Below are positions 26,495-35,416 of a stretch of DNA of 64,000 bases, piece by piece. Numbering within the stretch: position 1 is the first letter of the stretch; every line of letters begins with the position of its first letter. The position numbers and the translations under genes are program-made. This DNA is from Bacteroidales bacterium (lineage in GTDB: Bacteria > Bacteroidota > Bacteroidia > Bacteroidales > JAGOPY01): the NCBI GenBank assembly GCA_017991835.1, contig JAGOPY010000004.1:1-64000 (forward strand), given 5' to 3'. The notes beneath the pieces are model-generated. The model worked only from the letters and a program-made list of their open reading frames with translations. It was not told where the DNA came from and made no database searches.

Positions 26495-27187
26495 TCAGTT
26501 CACTTTTGACCCTTCGAACCGCTCCGCTACTTTATTCCAGTCGACCACGTTCCAGATGGCGTTCATGTAATCGGCACGCTTGTTCTGGTACTTGAGGTAA
26601 TAGGCATGTTCCCACACATCGATCCCGAATATTGGAACCCCTTTGTTTTCAGCGATATCCATCATAGGATTGTCCTGGTTGGGCGTGGAACAAATGGCCA
26701 GTTTTCCGTAGGGTGTAACATAGAGCCATGACCAGCCTGAGCCGAAACGGCCGATACCGGCGGTGTTCATCTGCTCTTTCATATTCTCAAAGCTTCCGAA
26801 TGCTTCATCAATAGCTTTAGCCAGCTCGCCTTTAGGTTTGCCGCCACCGTTTGGAGAAAGGGTGGTAAAAAACAGGTCGTGGTTGTAAACCCCGCCGGCA
26901 TTGTTCCTCACTTTCATGTCGAAATTCTTGGTACTGCCCAGGATTTGTTCCATCGTCATTTTTTCAGCTTCTGTCCCTTTGATAGCGGCATTCAGATTAT
27001 TTACATAGGCTGCGTGATGCTTCGAGTGATGAATTTCCATCGTCATCGCATCGATATGCGGTTCAAGTGCGTTGTAAGCGTAAGGCAGTTTTATCAGTTC
27101 AAAAGGCCCGGAAGCCTGCTGTGCATTTAATGCTGCGGTTGTGGTCATCATAATGATCATAAATTGTAAGATTGTTGTTTTTTTCAT
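26495..27187 (-). CDS. sod: Exported Fe/Mn superoxide dismutase
   Basis: A 230-residue iron/manganese superoxide dismutase that converts superoxide to oxygen and H2O2. Metal ligands are in MEIHHSKHH, the VYNHDLFF His, and [12 protein letters not shown] (Asp and His). AGGVYNH and [10 protein letters not shown] are close to the Mn/cambialistic type. An N-terminal signal peptide (cut near LNAQ) places this copy outside the cytoplasm, which is unusual, as most family members are cytosolic. It converges on the S1/P1-like gene with 4 nt between stops. Confidence 0.93.
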   Translation of the reverse strand: MKKTTILQFMIIMMTTTAALNAQQASGPFELIKLPYAYNALEPHIDAMTMEIHHSKHHAAYVNNLNAAIKGTEAEKMTMEQILGSTKNFDMKVRNNAGGVYNHDLFFTTLSPNGGGKPKGELAKAIDEAFGSFENMKEQMNTAGIGRFGSGWSWLYVTPYGKLAICSTPNQDNPMMDIAENKGVPIFGIDVWEHAYYLKYQNKRADYMNAIWNVVDWNKVAERFEGSKVN

Positions 27188-27244
27188 TGTTACTGGTTTT
27201 TAATCATTATTGAAAACAGATGATGATACAATTTGTTCAAATTT

Positions 27245-28501
27245 TTATGATTTCCCTTTCTCCTGCAATATCAAACGGAGCGATGTGTCTTTCGTAACGT
27301 AATTGATAGCCCAGTTGATAAATACGATCAGCTTGTTACGGATGCTCAGGATCAGCATCAGGTGGAGGAACATCCAGACAAACCATGCAAAATAGCCGTG
27401 GAAACGGATGAACGGCAGATCGACGACCGCCTTGTTCTTTCCAATGGTTGCCATTGAGCCCAGGTTGCGGTATTCGTATTCTTTGAGACGTTTTCCTTTG
27501 ATCATGGCTCTCAGGTTGCGGGCCAGGTTTCGCGCCTGGTTGATAGCCACGTTGGCCACCTGCGGATGTCCGGAAGGGTATTTCAATGTTTCCATGTAAG
27601 AAATATCGCCGACGGCAAAAACATTATCGTACCCCCGGACCTTATTGTACCGGTCGACCATTATCCTGCCATTCCTGACAATCAGTGATTTGTCGATACC
27701 TTCGACGACATTGCCCGTTACGCCGGCTGTCCAGATCAACCGCGTGGTTTTGATGGTTGTACCATTATTCAGGGTCGCTAATTTACCATCGTAATCGGTC
27801 ACAAAGACATTGGTCATGACGCTGACCCCCAGCGATCTGAGATATTTCTCAGACACTCTCCGGGCCGTTTCGCTCATGCTGTTCAGCGTATGTCCGCTCC
27901 CTTCCAGCAGGATTATTTTAAGATCTTTGAAATCCATCATCGGGTAATCCTTCGGGAGGATATTCCTCTTGATCTCAGCGAAGGCACCCGCCAGTTCAAC
28001 GCCAGTCGGGCCGGCCCCGACAATGACAATATTCAGCAAATACTCCTTTTCCGATTCGGGTGTGGTGAGCAGATCTTCAAAATCCTGGAGGATGCTGTTC
28101 CTGATCTTTATCGCCTCGTAAGTCGTTTTGAGTGAATAGACATTTTCCTCAATGTTCCGGTTACCGAAATAATTGGTCCGGCAACCGGTAGCGATCACCA
28201 GGAAATCGTACCTGAAATTGCCGACCGTTGTGATCACGGTGTTCGTAACAGGATCCACCCGTAGCACCTCAGCCATCCTGATCTGCATGTTTTTATGTTC
28301 CTGGAAGATTTTCCGGAAGGGAAAAGAGATGCTGCTCGGTTCAAGCTGCGACGTCGCCACCTGGTAAAACAACGGCTGAAACTGGTGATGGTTCAGCTTG
28401 TCGATCAGCAAAACATCGAACAGATCATTGTCAAGGTGTTCGATAAATTGTATACCGGCAAAACCCCCGCCGATTACAATGACTTTCTTTCTTTCTGGCA
28501 T
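27245..28501 (-). CDS. ndh: Type II NADH dehydrogenase (NDH-2)
   Basis: A 418-residue FAD enzyme that passes electrons from NADH to quinone without pumping protons. It has the FAD motif GGGFAG at residues 11-16, the ATG-type motif VIATGCRTNYFG, the NAD-binding VIVGAGPTGVELAG, and FAVGDISYM near the FAD site. A C-terminal hydrophobic/amphipathic region (FAWFVWMFLHLMLIL, FINWAINYV) attaches it to the membrane. It is probably a monocistronic gene with a -7 element just upstream. Confidence 0.92.
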   Translation of the reverse strand: MPERKKVIVIGGGFAGIQFIEHLDNDLFDVLLIDKLNHHQFQPLFYQVATSQLEPSSISFPFRKIFQEHKNMQIRMAEVLRVDPVTNTVITTVGNFRYDFLVIATGCRTNYFGNRNIEENVYSLKTTYEAIKIRNSILQDFEDLLTTPESEKEYLLNIVIVGAGPTGVELAGAFAEIKRNILPKDYPMMDFKDLKIILLEGSGHTLNSMSETARRVSEKYLRSLGVSVMTNVFVTDYDGKLATLNNGTTIKTTRLIWTAGVTGNVVEGIDKSLIVRNGRIMVDRYNKVRGYDNVFAVGDISYMETLKYPSGHPQVANVAINQARNLARNLRAMIKGKRLKEYEYRNLGSMATIGKNKAVVDLPFIRFHGYFAWFVWMFLHLMLILSIRNKLIVFINWAINYVTKDTSLRLILQEKGKS

Positions 28502-28526
28502 GGCCCGACGGAATTATATCCCGCTG

Positions 28527-28534
28527 CAAAGATA
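28527..28534 (-). promoter_or_regulatory. Candidate -7 element for ndh
   Basis: The minus strand reads TATCTTTG (TAnnTTTG), 26 nt before the ATG at 28501. No TTTG lies at the usual -33 distance. Confidence 0.38.
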
Positions 28535-28551
28535 GCGGAAACAAAAAACTG

Positions 28552-28584
28552 TTCCACCATTCCACCATTCCACCGTTCCACCAC
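28552..28584. repeat. TTCCACCA tandem repeat
   Basis: Four imperfect copies of an 8-9 bp word (TTCCACCAT/TTCCACCG) in the gap between ndh and the redoxin fusion gene. One of several unrelated short tandem repeats found in gaps of this window. Confidence 0.7.
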
Positions 28585-28595
28585 AAATCAAAGGA

Positions 28596-30101
28596 TCATT
28601 TCATCGTCCGGATGTAATCCAGCAGGTAGCCGGTGGAGGGCCGGTCTTCCGTCATCTGGCCGATATATTTGAAACGTAGGATCCCTTTTTTATCAATAAT
28701 GAAAACCGATGCGATATTCTGATCCGCCGTCACATTATCCCAGAAGTTCGTAGATAATTTCAGTTGCCTCGACAGGTAGTGGTTCTCATCCACCAGCACC
28801 GGGATCAAATCGTGTGGCGAATCTTTGCTGACCTCAAAAGTCAGCGGGAATTTCTGGCGGGCCCACGCGGCATATTCGGCCTGGATGGTTCCTTCGGCAG
28901 GGGCAGGATTGGGATTCTTAATACCTGCAACTACCTGCTGCGCGTCCGGAAACTTTTCCTGCCAGTCCCTGATCCGGTCGCTGCTGTAAGGCATTACGAA
29001 AGCGATCTGCAGGTCGTTGCGGGCCATGATGCGGGCCGTTCGTTCAAGCTGTTCCATTTCCATGTACTGGTAATAGCAGTAAGCGCACCACTGCTGGCCC
29101 GTCCATCCGCGCGGAAAGATCAGCATCACATTTTTCCCTTTATAGTCCGACAGTGTGAAATGTCCGCCACCATAAACCGGCAACGAAAAATCGGGCATCG
29201 GTTCCCCGGCGGTTGCCGTCATGGCCTGCTGCAGCGTAAAAGCCGTATTGGGCCTGACAATGCTGTTGAATACCTTCCATTGACCGTCGCCTTTATACAT
29301 CTGGATCTGTTCGGTGGCACCGGCCGATTCACATTTTACGGCGGCAATCCCATCGAACGCGTCCAGCACCGTAACCCGGTTGTAACGGTACATTTCGTCC
29401 TGCTTGCCGACCCCTGCCAGGGCATTCTCCATCACATTCTCATATCGCTGCCTGCGGATGGTCACCTTGCCGGTCTGGCCTACCGGAACCAGGCTCACCC
29501 GGTTGTACTCCGGGTCGATTACCTGCGACAAGCGGCCGGCATCGGCTCCACTCAATGCATTCATGTAGGCGAGGGCCGCTTTCTCAATTTCCGGTCTCTC
29601 TTTTTCCGGGTCGAAATCTTTGATGCGGGCAGGCGTTTTCAGCCCCGAAGCAAATAAAACGTTGATAATTTTCCATTCATCGTTAATCCTGACCACCTGC
29701 AAGTAATCGGTGAAATTGGCGGATATTGCCTTGACCACCGCCACATCATTTCCCATATCGAGGATATTGACCCCGATATGGCGGGCACTGTCGGCCAGGA
29801 TGCCGATGCCGGCACGGGTAAACTCAATCAGGCCCGACCATGTGGTGTAATTGAGCGTTGTGCGCCCGGACTGGGGCAAATCCCGCGGAGTTGCCTTGTT
29901 CAGGTCGGGATGGATGGCTTTTTCCATCCGGGCAGCGTCGCCGGAGTAAAATCCCTCGATGTAATTCAAAGCCGTTTGCCTGATCAAGGCATCATCTGAC
30001 ACCCCTGCAGCGGGATCCTGCGCGGCTAAACGGAGCGAAGTGCAAAGGACCAGGATCACTAAGATCCGGCCGGCATTAAAAAGCGATATATGTTTATTCA
30101 T
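28596..30101 (-). CDS. Two NTF2-like domains fused to an AhpC/TSA-type redoxin, exported
   Basis: A 501-residue exported protein. After the signal peptide (cut near RLAAQ) come two NTF2-like/lumazine-binding-type domains of about 125 residues each (starting near DALIRQTALNYIEGFYSGD and EKAALAYMNALSGADAG), both with the same RxxxV..VLDA core. The last 200 residues form a peroxiredoxin/AhpC-TSA domain (MPDFSLPVYGGG..., WCAYCYYQ, VLVDENHYL). It may be a periplasmic thiol reductase guided by ligand-binding domains. Start ATG 30101; a 7-bp inverted repeat overlaps this start. Confidence 0.82.
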   Translation of the reverse strand: MNKHISLFNAGRILVILVLCTSLRLAAQDPAAGVSDDALIRQTALNYIEGFYSGDAARMEKAIHPDLNKATPRDLPQSGRTTLNYTTWSGLIEFTRAGIGILADSARHIGVNILDMGNDVAVVKAISANFTDYLQVVRINDEWKIINVLFASGLKTPARIKDFDPEKERPEIEKAALAYMNALSGADAGRLSQVIDPEYNRVSLVPVGQTGKVTIRRQRYENVMENALAGVGKQDEMYRYNRVTVLDAFDGIAAVKCESAGATEQIQMYKGDGQWKVFNSIVRPNTAFTLQQAMTATAGEPMPDFSLPVYGGGHFTLSDYKGKNVMLIFPRGWTGQQWCAYCYYQYMEMEQLERTARIMARNDLQIAFVMPYSSDRIRDWQEKFPDAQQVVAGIKNPNPAPAEGTIQAEYAAWARQKFPLTFEVSKDSPHDLIPVLVDENHYLSRQLKLSTNFWDNVTADQNIASVFIIDKKGILRFKYIGQMTEDRPSTGYLLDYIRTMK

Positions 30102-30214
30102 GACAATATTTTTGTCATAAATCTAAACCAATCATCATATTATCAGAAGGGGAATTCTATAATTGGCACGAATGACAATACAAAAGGTAAACCTCAGCCC
30201 ATTTCAAAAGAAAA

Positions 30215-30290
30215 GAACCCGGAACCTGGAACCTGGAACCCGGAACCTGGAACCCGGAACCCGGAACCCGGAACTCAGGAACTTTGGAAC
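30215..30290. repeat. GGAACCC/GGAACCT heptanucleotide repeat
   Basis: About ten near-identical 7-bp units (GGAACCC, GGAACCT) run from 30215 to about 30290 between the redoxin fusion gene and the methyltransferase end. The repeats decay at the 3' side (GGAACTC, GGAACTTT). Confidence 0.85.
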
Positions 30291-30308
30291 AAATAAAACA
30301 TGTACTTC

Positions 30309-31139
30309 TTATATTTCCTGAACATCTCGTTTCCTGAACATCTCGCCGTTACGCTGGCCGGTGAAGTGCTTGTTTTCCATTTTGGCGAGTTTTTTCCGGT
30401 ACAAACGTTTAACCAGCCTGATTACCAGCGGAAAACGGTCTTCGCCGAGCGCCCAGGCCGACGACCAGACCGGCGCCAGCACCTCCTGGTTTAGCTGATT
30501 GACCAAATCTATCGTGTAGGATGTCTCTGCCGTGATCTCTTTTTCAACCAGCGTTTTCACGGGAAAAGTTTCCTTGATTTTAAGCCATTCGGCCCAGTTG
30601 TGCCCGCCACCCAACTTTGATTTCCTTTCGGGATCGTCGCCGAAAAAATCACTGGCAATTATATACCCGCCGGGATTCAGCAGCTTAAGCGCCCCAGGGA
30701 TGGATTTGTCCATCGGTATATACTGGAAGCTCTCACTGAAGAGTACCAGGTCGTATTTTTTATCGGTTACCAGGTTTTCAAACCGGCATTGAAAGAATCC
30801 CACCGAATCACCCAGCATTTTACGGGCATAAGCAGTCAGGATCTGCCCGGGTGATACCACATCGACCGAATAGCCCCGGGCTACCAGTTGTTGAGCGGTT
30901 TTGCCTGATCCGCAACCGACGTCAAGGATCGATTTTACCCCTTCCGGGATATGTGAAAAGATCAGTTCCGCATAGTTCTCCTGGGCCTGGCGGAGATTTG
31001 CCACATCGGCTTCCAGGCCGTCTTTAAAATAACCGTAATGCAGATATTCCGATTTCAGGAAAAATTTGTAAACCCTTAATCCCAGTTCCAGTCCGACCTC
31101 TTTCGAGTCGACCTTGTAATTTTTTCGTTTTTTTGCCAT
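30309..31139 (-). CDS. Class I SAM-dependent methyltransferase
   Basis: A 276-residue methyltransferase. Motif I is ILDVGCGSGKT (about residue 71); YDLVLFSESFQYIP and LNPGGYIIASDFF correspond to motifs IV-V. An N-terminal helical segment with YLHYGYF resembles small-molecule/lipid methyltransferases of the gamma-tocopherol or cyclopropane-synthase type. The C-terminus is basic (KRLYRKKLAK). The substrate is unknown. It starts 17 nt after the stop of the acetyltransferase gene, so the pair probably forms an operon. Confidence 0.83.
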   Translation of the reverse strand: MAKKRKNYKVDSKEVGLELGLRVYKFFLKSEYLHYGYFKDGLEADVANLRQAQENYAELIFSHIPEGVKSILDVGCGSGKTAQQLVARGYSVDVVSPGQILTAYARKMLGDSVGFFQCRFENLVTDKKYDLVLFSESFQYIPMDKSIPGALKLLNPGGYIIASDFFGDDPERKSKLGGGHNWAEWLKIKETFPVKTLVEKEITAETSYTIDLVNQLNQEVLAPVWSSAWALGEDRFPLVIRLVKRLYRKKLAKMENKHFTGQRNGEMFRKRDVQEI

Positions 31140-31156
31140 TAAGTCAATGATATAGT

Positions 31157-31675
31157 TTATTCTTTGATGAGGGCGTACCTGACTTCATTCCAGTACCGGT
31201 CATATTTGTAAACAGCCATCCGGAAAACACCTTCTTTAACGAATCCGCATTTTTCCAGTACCCTTTGCGATGCGAGATTGTGCTCATAAACACCCGTATG
31301 GATCCTGACAATATCGAGGTTTTGAAAACCGTACTCGCAGATCAGCCCCAGCGCCCGGGTCATAATTCCTTTTCCCCAGTATTCTTCTCCTAAAAAATAA
31401 CCGACCTCAGCCGATTTCCTGTAAACATCCTTGCATTTTACCATGCCTATATTCCCGACATATTCCTCTTTGTACTCAATGGCAAAGAGAGTCGCCGGAT
31501 CAGGCATCATGGCATTGCGGATAAACTCTTCCGCATGGTTTATCGTATATGGATGGGGAAAACCGTCGCGCAGGTTACGGCTGATGTTTTCATTGTTAGC
31601 CAGGTGCACAAGCCTGTGGCAATCTTCCATACGGAATTCGCGGAGTTTTACATCACCATGAACAAGGTTTATCAT
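31157..31675 (-). CDS. GNAT family N-acetyltransferase (RimJ/RimL-like)
   Basis: A 172-residue acetyltransferase of the RimJ/RimL branch, which uses acetyl-CoA to modify N-termini or small amines. It shows VKLREFRMEDC, EVGYFLGEEYWGKGIMTRAL (the acetyl-CoA-binding Q/RxxGxG/A-like segment is WGKGIM) and NLASQRVLEKCGF. Three starts are possible (TTG 31693, ATG 31684, ATG 31675). The -7 element at 31702-31695 favours 31675. The substrate is unknown. Confidence 0.86.
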   Translation of the reverse strand: MINLVHGDVKLREFRMEDCHRLVHLANNENISRNLRDGFPHPYTINHAEEFIRNAMMPDPATLFAIEYKEEYVGNIGMVKCKDVYRKSAEVGYFLGEEYWGKGIMTRALGLICEYGFQNLDIVRIHTGVYEHNLASQRVLEKCGFVKEGVFRMAVYKYDRYWNEVRYALIKE

Positions 31676-31694
31676 AATCGACATTAAAATCAAT

Positions 31695-31719
31695 CAAAAG
31701 TAGGAAAATTATATCTTTG
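31695..31719. promoter_or_regulatory. Back-to-back -7 elements in a divergent gap
   Basis: On the minus strand TACTTTTG at 31702-31695 faces the GNAT gene; on the plus strand TATCTTTG at 31712-31719 faces the secreted Asp-box gene (ATG 31739). Both fully match TAnnTTTG. Neither has a clear TTTG at -33. Confidence 0.45.
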
Positions 31720-31738
31720 TGATGTCATTGAACCCATC

Positions 31739-33301
31739 ATGAAAAGATTTGCTTTAACTGCCATCCTGTTATCGGGGATTTTTTTGTTGCACGCCCAGCA
31801 CCAGAATATCCTGATCACCACGAATGCTTCACCCAACGAGCCTTCGATCATCATCAACCCGAAGAACACCAACCAACTTTACGGTGGCGCCAATATCGCG
31901 AGCTATTTTTATTCGGACGACGGAGGATACAACTGGCAAACCGGCACGCTGACATCCCAGCAGTACGGCGTCTGGGGCGACCCGGTCCTGCAGTGCGACA
32001 CCGCCGGCGCTTTCTACTTTTTTCACCTCTCCAATCCGCCACAGGGAAACTGGATCGACCGGATCGTTTGCCAGAAAGTTGAAGCCCTGGGAGGTGAATG
32101 GAACGACGGGACTTACATGGGGCTCGACGGCACCAAAGCGCAGGATAAACACTGGGCCGCAGTCGACTGGAAAACCAACAATATTTACGTTACCTGGACG
32201 CAGTTTGACGAATACGGCACTTCCGATCCTTCAAAATTCAGTAACATCATGTTCTCCCGTTCATTTGACGGTGGCCTGAGCTGGAGCCCGGCGGTTCAGA
32301 TCAACCAGGTTTCGGGCGATTGTGTCGATGAAGATAATACGACAGAAGGAGCGGTGCCCTGCGTTGGCCCGGAAGGCCAGATCTATGTCTCATGGGCCGG
32401 ACCGGCTGGACTGGTATTCGACCGTTCCTACGACCAGGGCGACACCTGGCTGGATGAGGATATTTTCGTTTCCGACATCGGCGGGGGATGGGCCTACGAT
32501 ATTCCCGGCATTTACAGGGCCAACGGCCTTCCCGTAACGATCTGCGACACCAGCAGCGGCCCGTACCGCGGAACCATCTACATCAACTGGAGCGATCAGC
32601 GCAACGGCCCTGGCGATACCGACGTATGGCTTGTCAAATCGACCGACGGCGGAGATACATGGAGCGACCTCATCCGCGTCAACGACGACCCCCCCGGCAA
32701 ACACCAGTTCTTTACCTGGATGACCATCGACCAGACCAACGGTTACCTGTATTTCGTCTTCTATGACCGCCGAAACCATGATAACAACTATACCGACGTT
32801 TACATGGCCCGCTCGACCGATGGAGGAGAAACGTTCACCAATTTCCAGGTCAGCGAAGAGTACTTCAATCCCAACAGCAATATTTTCTTTGGCGATTATA
32901 CCAATATTACGGCACATGATAACGTGATCCGCCCGGTTTGGGCCCGGTGCCACAACAACCAGATGAGCATCTGGACCGCCATCGTCGATCCCGATGCCGT
33001 CGGCATCGAGGAAGAGATTGCTGGAAAGCCACCATTCAGCGTCGACCGGAGCTATCCCAACCCCTTCGAGAATTCGACCGTTTTTTCTTTCAAGCTGCAC
33101 GAAACAGCGCCTGTCAGACTGGCCGTTTACGATTCCTATGGCCGGCTGGTGGAGGTCCTGGCCGACCGTGTCATTCTCCGGCCCGGAAAATATACCTTCC
33201 AGTTTGATGTGAGAGGCAAAAACCTCGCTGCCGGGGTTTATTACTTCAGCCTGGTCAGCAATGATAAGGTCAGCCGGCAAAAAGTTGTACTGGCAAATTA
33301 A
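31739..33301 (+). CDS. Secreted Asp-box (BNR/sialidase-like) propeller with type A sorting domain
   Basis: A 520-residue exported protein. After the signal peptide (cut near HAQHQ) it has at least five Asp-box motifs of the S-x-D-x-G-x-T/S-W type (SDDGGYNW, SFDGGLSW, SYDQGDTW, STDGGDTW, STDGGETF), spread as in sialidase/BNR six-bladed propellers. A type A sorting domain begins at SYPNPFEN. Sialidase catalytic Arg residues were not verified, so the enzymatic role is open: exo-sialidase, another glycosidase or a binding propeller. Confidence 0.85.
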   Translation: MKRFALTAILLSGIFLLHAQHQNILITTNASPNEPSIIINPKNTNQLYGGANIASYFYSDDGGYNWQTGTLTSQQYGVWGDPVLQCDTAGAFYFFHLSNPPQGNWIDRIVCQKVEALGGEWNDGTYMGLDGTKAQDKHWAAVDWKTNNIYVTWTQFDEYGTSDPSKFSNIMFSRSFDGGLSWSPAVQINQVSGDCVDEDNTTEGAVPCVGPEGQIYVSWAGPAGLVFDRSYDQGDTWLDEDIFVSDIGGGWAYDIPGIYRANGLPVTICDTSSGPYRGTIYINWSDQRNGPGDTDVWLVKSTDGGDTWSDLIRVNDDPPGKHQFFTWMTIDQTNGYLYFVFYDRRNHDNNYTDVYMARSTDGGETFTNFQVSEEYFNPNSNIFFGDYTNITAHDNVIRPVWARCHNNQMSIWTAIVDPDAVGIEEEIAGKPPFSVDRSYPNPFENSTVFSFKLHETAPVRLAVYDSYGRLVEVLADRVILRPGKYTFQFDVRGKNLAAGVYYFSLVSNDKVSRQKVVLAN

Positions 33302-33332
33302 TTTTTTCGTCAGTGAACCGGATTTATTTTCT

Positions 33333-33362
33333 TTTGTTACTTCAGCAGAATTAGTAATTTTG
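33333..33362 (+). promoter_or_regulatory. Bacteroidota-type promoter for tetR-tolC-adaptor genes
   Basis: TTTG at 33333-33336, 18 bp, then TAATTTTG at 33355-33362: a near-ideal match to the phylum consensus. Transcription would begin near 33369, about 20 nt before the ATG at 33389. Confidence 0.7.
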
Positions 33363-33388
33363 CGCCGCTTTCAAAAACAACCTTCCTT

Positions 33389-34012
33389 ATGGATTCGACC
33401 TTTCGTGGGATCATTGAGAAATTCAGGGATTATCTGTATTCGATGAACGGCAAAGCTGTCGTTACCATCGAACAAGTCGCCGTTCATACCGGCATCCCTG
33501 AAAAGGTGATCCGTTCCTGTTTTTCGAATGAGGCGGAATTGGTCGAAAAGGTACTTGATTTTGAAAGACACCGGTTTGAAGAGATATTTAAAATACATGA
33601 TTTCGAGGGAGTTAATGCTATCGATATCCTATTGACTGTCAGCAAGGAAGTAGCAGAGAAATTCATGGATATCTCCCCTTCGGTGACATTCGTGCTGAAA
33701 CGTCATTTTCCGGAAATATACCAGCAGCATTTTATCCTACGGCGGGATTTTATTTATGAAAAGATCAAGATCAACCTGTCGAAAGGGATCAGCCAGGGAA
33801 TGTACCGTGACGATCTCAGTATCGAACTGGTTGCCCGCCTTTACCTCAGCCGCCTGATCGACCTGCATAACCCCGATTTTTTCCCGGCGGAAGAATTTTC
33901 ATTTGATACTCTTTTCAATGTGATGTTTGAAAATTTTATCCGCGGGATCGCCAAACCGGAAGGGCTCAGCTATTACGAGAAGAAAAAAAAGTGTTTTAAG
34001 TTCAATGCATAG
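33389..34012 (+). CDS. TetR/AcrR family transcriptional regulator
   Basis: A 207-residue regulator. The N-terminal helix-turn-helix (about residues 20-45, VVTIEQVAVHTGIPEKVIRSCFSNE) fits the TetR fold, with a helical ligand-binding C-terminal part of the AcrR type. It is the first gene of a rightward run with tolC and an adaptor (13 nt to the next start), so it probably regulates its own operon in response to a toxic compound or envelope stress. The ligand is unknown. Confidence 0.85.
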   Translation: MDSTFRGIIEKFRDYLYSMNGKAVVTIEQVAVHTGIPEKVIRSCFSNEAELVEKVLDFERHRFEEIFKIHDFEGVNAIDILLTVSKEVAEKFMDISPSVTFVLKRHFPEIYQQHFILRRDFIYEKIKINLSKGISQGMYRDDLSIELVARLYLSRLIDLHNPDFFPAEEFSFDTLFNVMFENFIRGIAKPEGLSYYEKKKKCFKFNA

Positions 34013-34024
34013 ATTGCCAATCCC

Positions 34025-35395
34025 ATGACAATCGATCAAAAAAAACGGTTAATGTTGATTATAAGATATTTTACATTAATAACAATATCTATACTATTGA
34101 TATTCAATGGGGTTCTTCCAGCCCAGCCACTTTCTTTCAACCTGAAGGAAGCCGGTGAATATGCCGTAAAAAACAGTTACAGTGTTCAGAATGCCCGTTA
34201 TGACCTGGAAATAGCCCGGAAAAAGGTGAAAGAAAACCTTTCCCTTGGATTTCCCCAGATCGACGGTACGGTCGACTATTCTTATTTCATCGCACTGCCT
34301 ACATCACTTATTCCGGGCGACTTCTTCGGGCAGCCCGGTGAGATGATCGAGGTACAGTTCGGCACTAAAAATAATCTGACGGCAGGTATTACGCTCAACC
34401 AGCTCATCTTCGACGGACGGTATTTTATCGGTTTGCAGTATGCAAAGATTTTTGAGCAGATCAGCGCCGAAAACCTGGAGAAATCGGAGGAGGATATCCG
34501 CGAAACTGTTTCCCGGACCTATTTCAGCATCCTGGTCGGCGAAGAATCGCTCAAAATTCTTGATTCCACGCTGGTCATTCTGATGGAAACACTTTATCAG
34601 ACCGAAGAATTGTACAAGGAGGGATTTGCCGAGAGGACCGATTTCGACCAGCTAAAGATCACGGTAACCGATCTGCAGAATATGATCAATTTGCAGAGGC
34701 GCCAGAACGAACTCGGATATAAACTGCTTAAATACCAGATGGGCCTGGACCTGAACCAGGAAATCCTGCTGACGGAAACACTTGATGGACTCATTAACGA
34801 TGCAGGCATCAGCGCGCTGGCCGAACAGCAGTTCAACCCGGCAAACCACATCGATTACCGGTTGATCTCAACACAGGAAAAAATGCAGGTGCTAAGCCTG
34901 AAGAACGAAAGAGCCGCTTATTATCCCAAGCTCAATGGCTTCGTCTTTTTGCAGGAAAACGCCCAGCGCGATTCTTTCGATTTTTTTGACATCGACCAGC
35001 CCTGGTTTATGACCTCATCTACCGGTGTTTCTTTGAAAATACCTGTCTTTTCCAGCGGTTACCGGAAAAGCCGCGTCGGACAGGCAAAACTTGAGCTGGA
35101 AAAGATCCGGTTAACAAAAAACCAGGTTCAGGCCGGGCTGGAACTGTCAGCCTTACAATCCAGATCGGCATTCATCACCGCACTGGAGAATTATTTCAGG
35201 GATAAGCAAAACATCGGCCTGGCTCTTGATATTTACAGCCGGACTCTCATTAAATACAAAGAAGGGGTTGCTACCAGCGTGGAACTGACCCAGCAGCATC
35301 AGCAGTTCTTCAACGCCGAAAGTAAATATTTCCAGACCGTTTTTAACCTGCTTGACGCGAAAAACATGCTGGATAAAGCCCTGGGTAATTATTAA
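34025..35395 (+). CDS. TolC family outer-membrane efflux protein
   Basis: A 456-residue outer-membrane channel protein of the TolC/OEP family. It has a signal peptide (cut near LPAQP), two OEP repeats with long alpha-helical stretches (about residues 60-250 and 270-450), and the typical LSFNLKEAGEYAVKNSYSVQNAR beginning. It should form a trimeric channel for drug or metabolite export. The start could be ATG 34025 or ATG 34052. It lies between the TetR gene and the adaptor gene in the same operon. Confidence 0.9.
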   Translation: MTIDQKKRLMLIIRYFTLITISILLIFNGVLPAQPLSFNLKEAGEYAVKNSYSVQNARYDLEIARKKVKENLSLGFPQIDGTVDYSYFIALPTSLIPGDFFGQPGEMIEVQFGTKNNLTAGITLNQLIFDGRYFIGLQYAKIFEQISAENLEKSEEDIRETVSRTYFSILVGEESLKILDSTLVILMETLYQTEELYKEGFAERTDFDQLKITVTDLQNMINLQRRQNELGYKLLKYQMGLDLNQEILLTETLDGLINDAGISALAEQQFNPANHIDYRLISTQEKMQVLSLKNERAAYYPKLNGFVFLQENAQRDSFDFFDIDQPWFMTSSTGVSLKIPVFSSGYRKSRVGQAKLELEKIRLTKNQVQAGLELSALQSRSAFITALENYFRDKQNIGLALDIYSRTLIKYKEGVATSVELTQQHQQFFNAESKYFQTVFNLLDAKNMLDKALGNY

Positions 35396-35416
35396 AACTT
35401 GAAAAGATTTTCAAAC

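Noticed and set aside
32390..33280. 296-residue minus-strand frame opposite the Asp-box protein
   Set aside because: The Asp-box motifs and sorting domain on the plus strand define the real gene.
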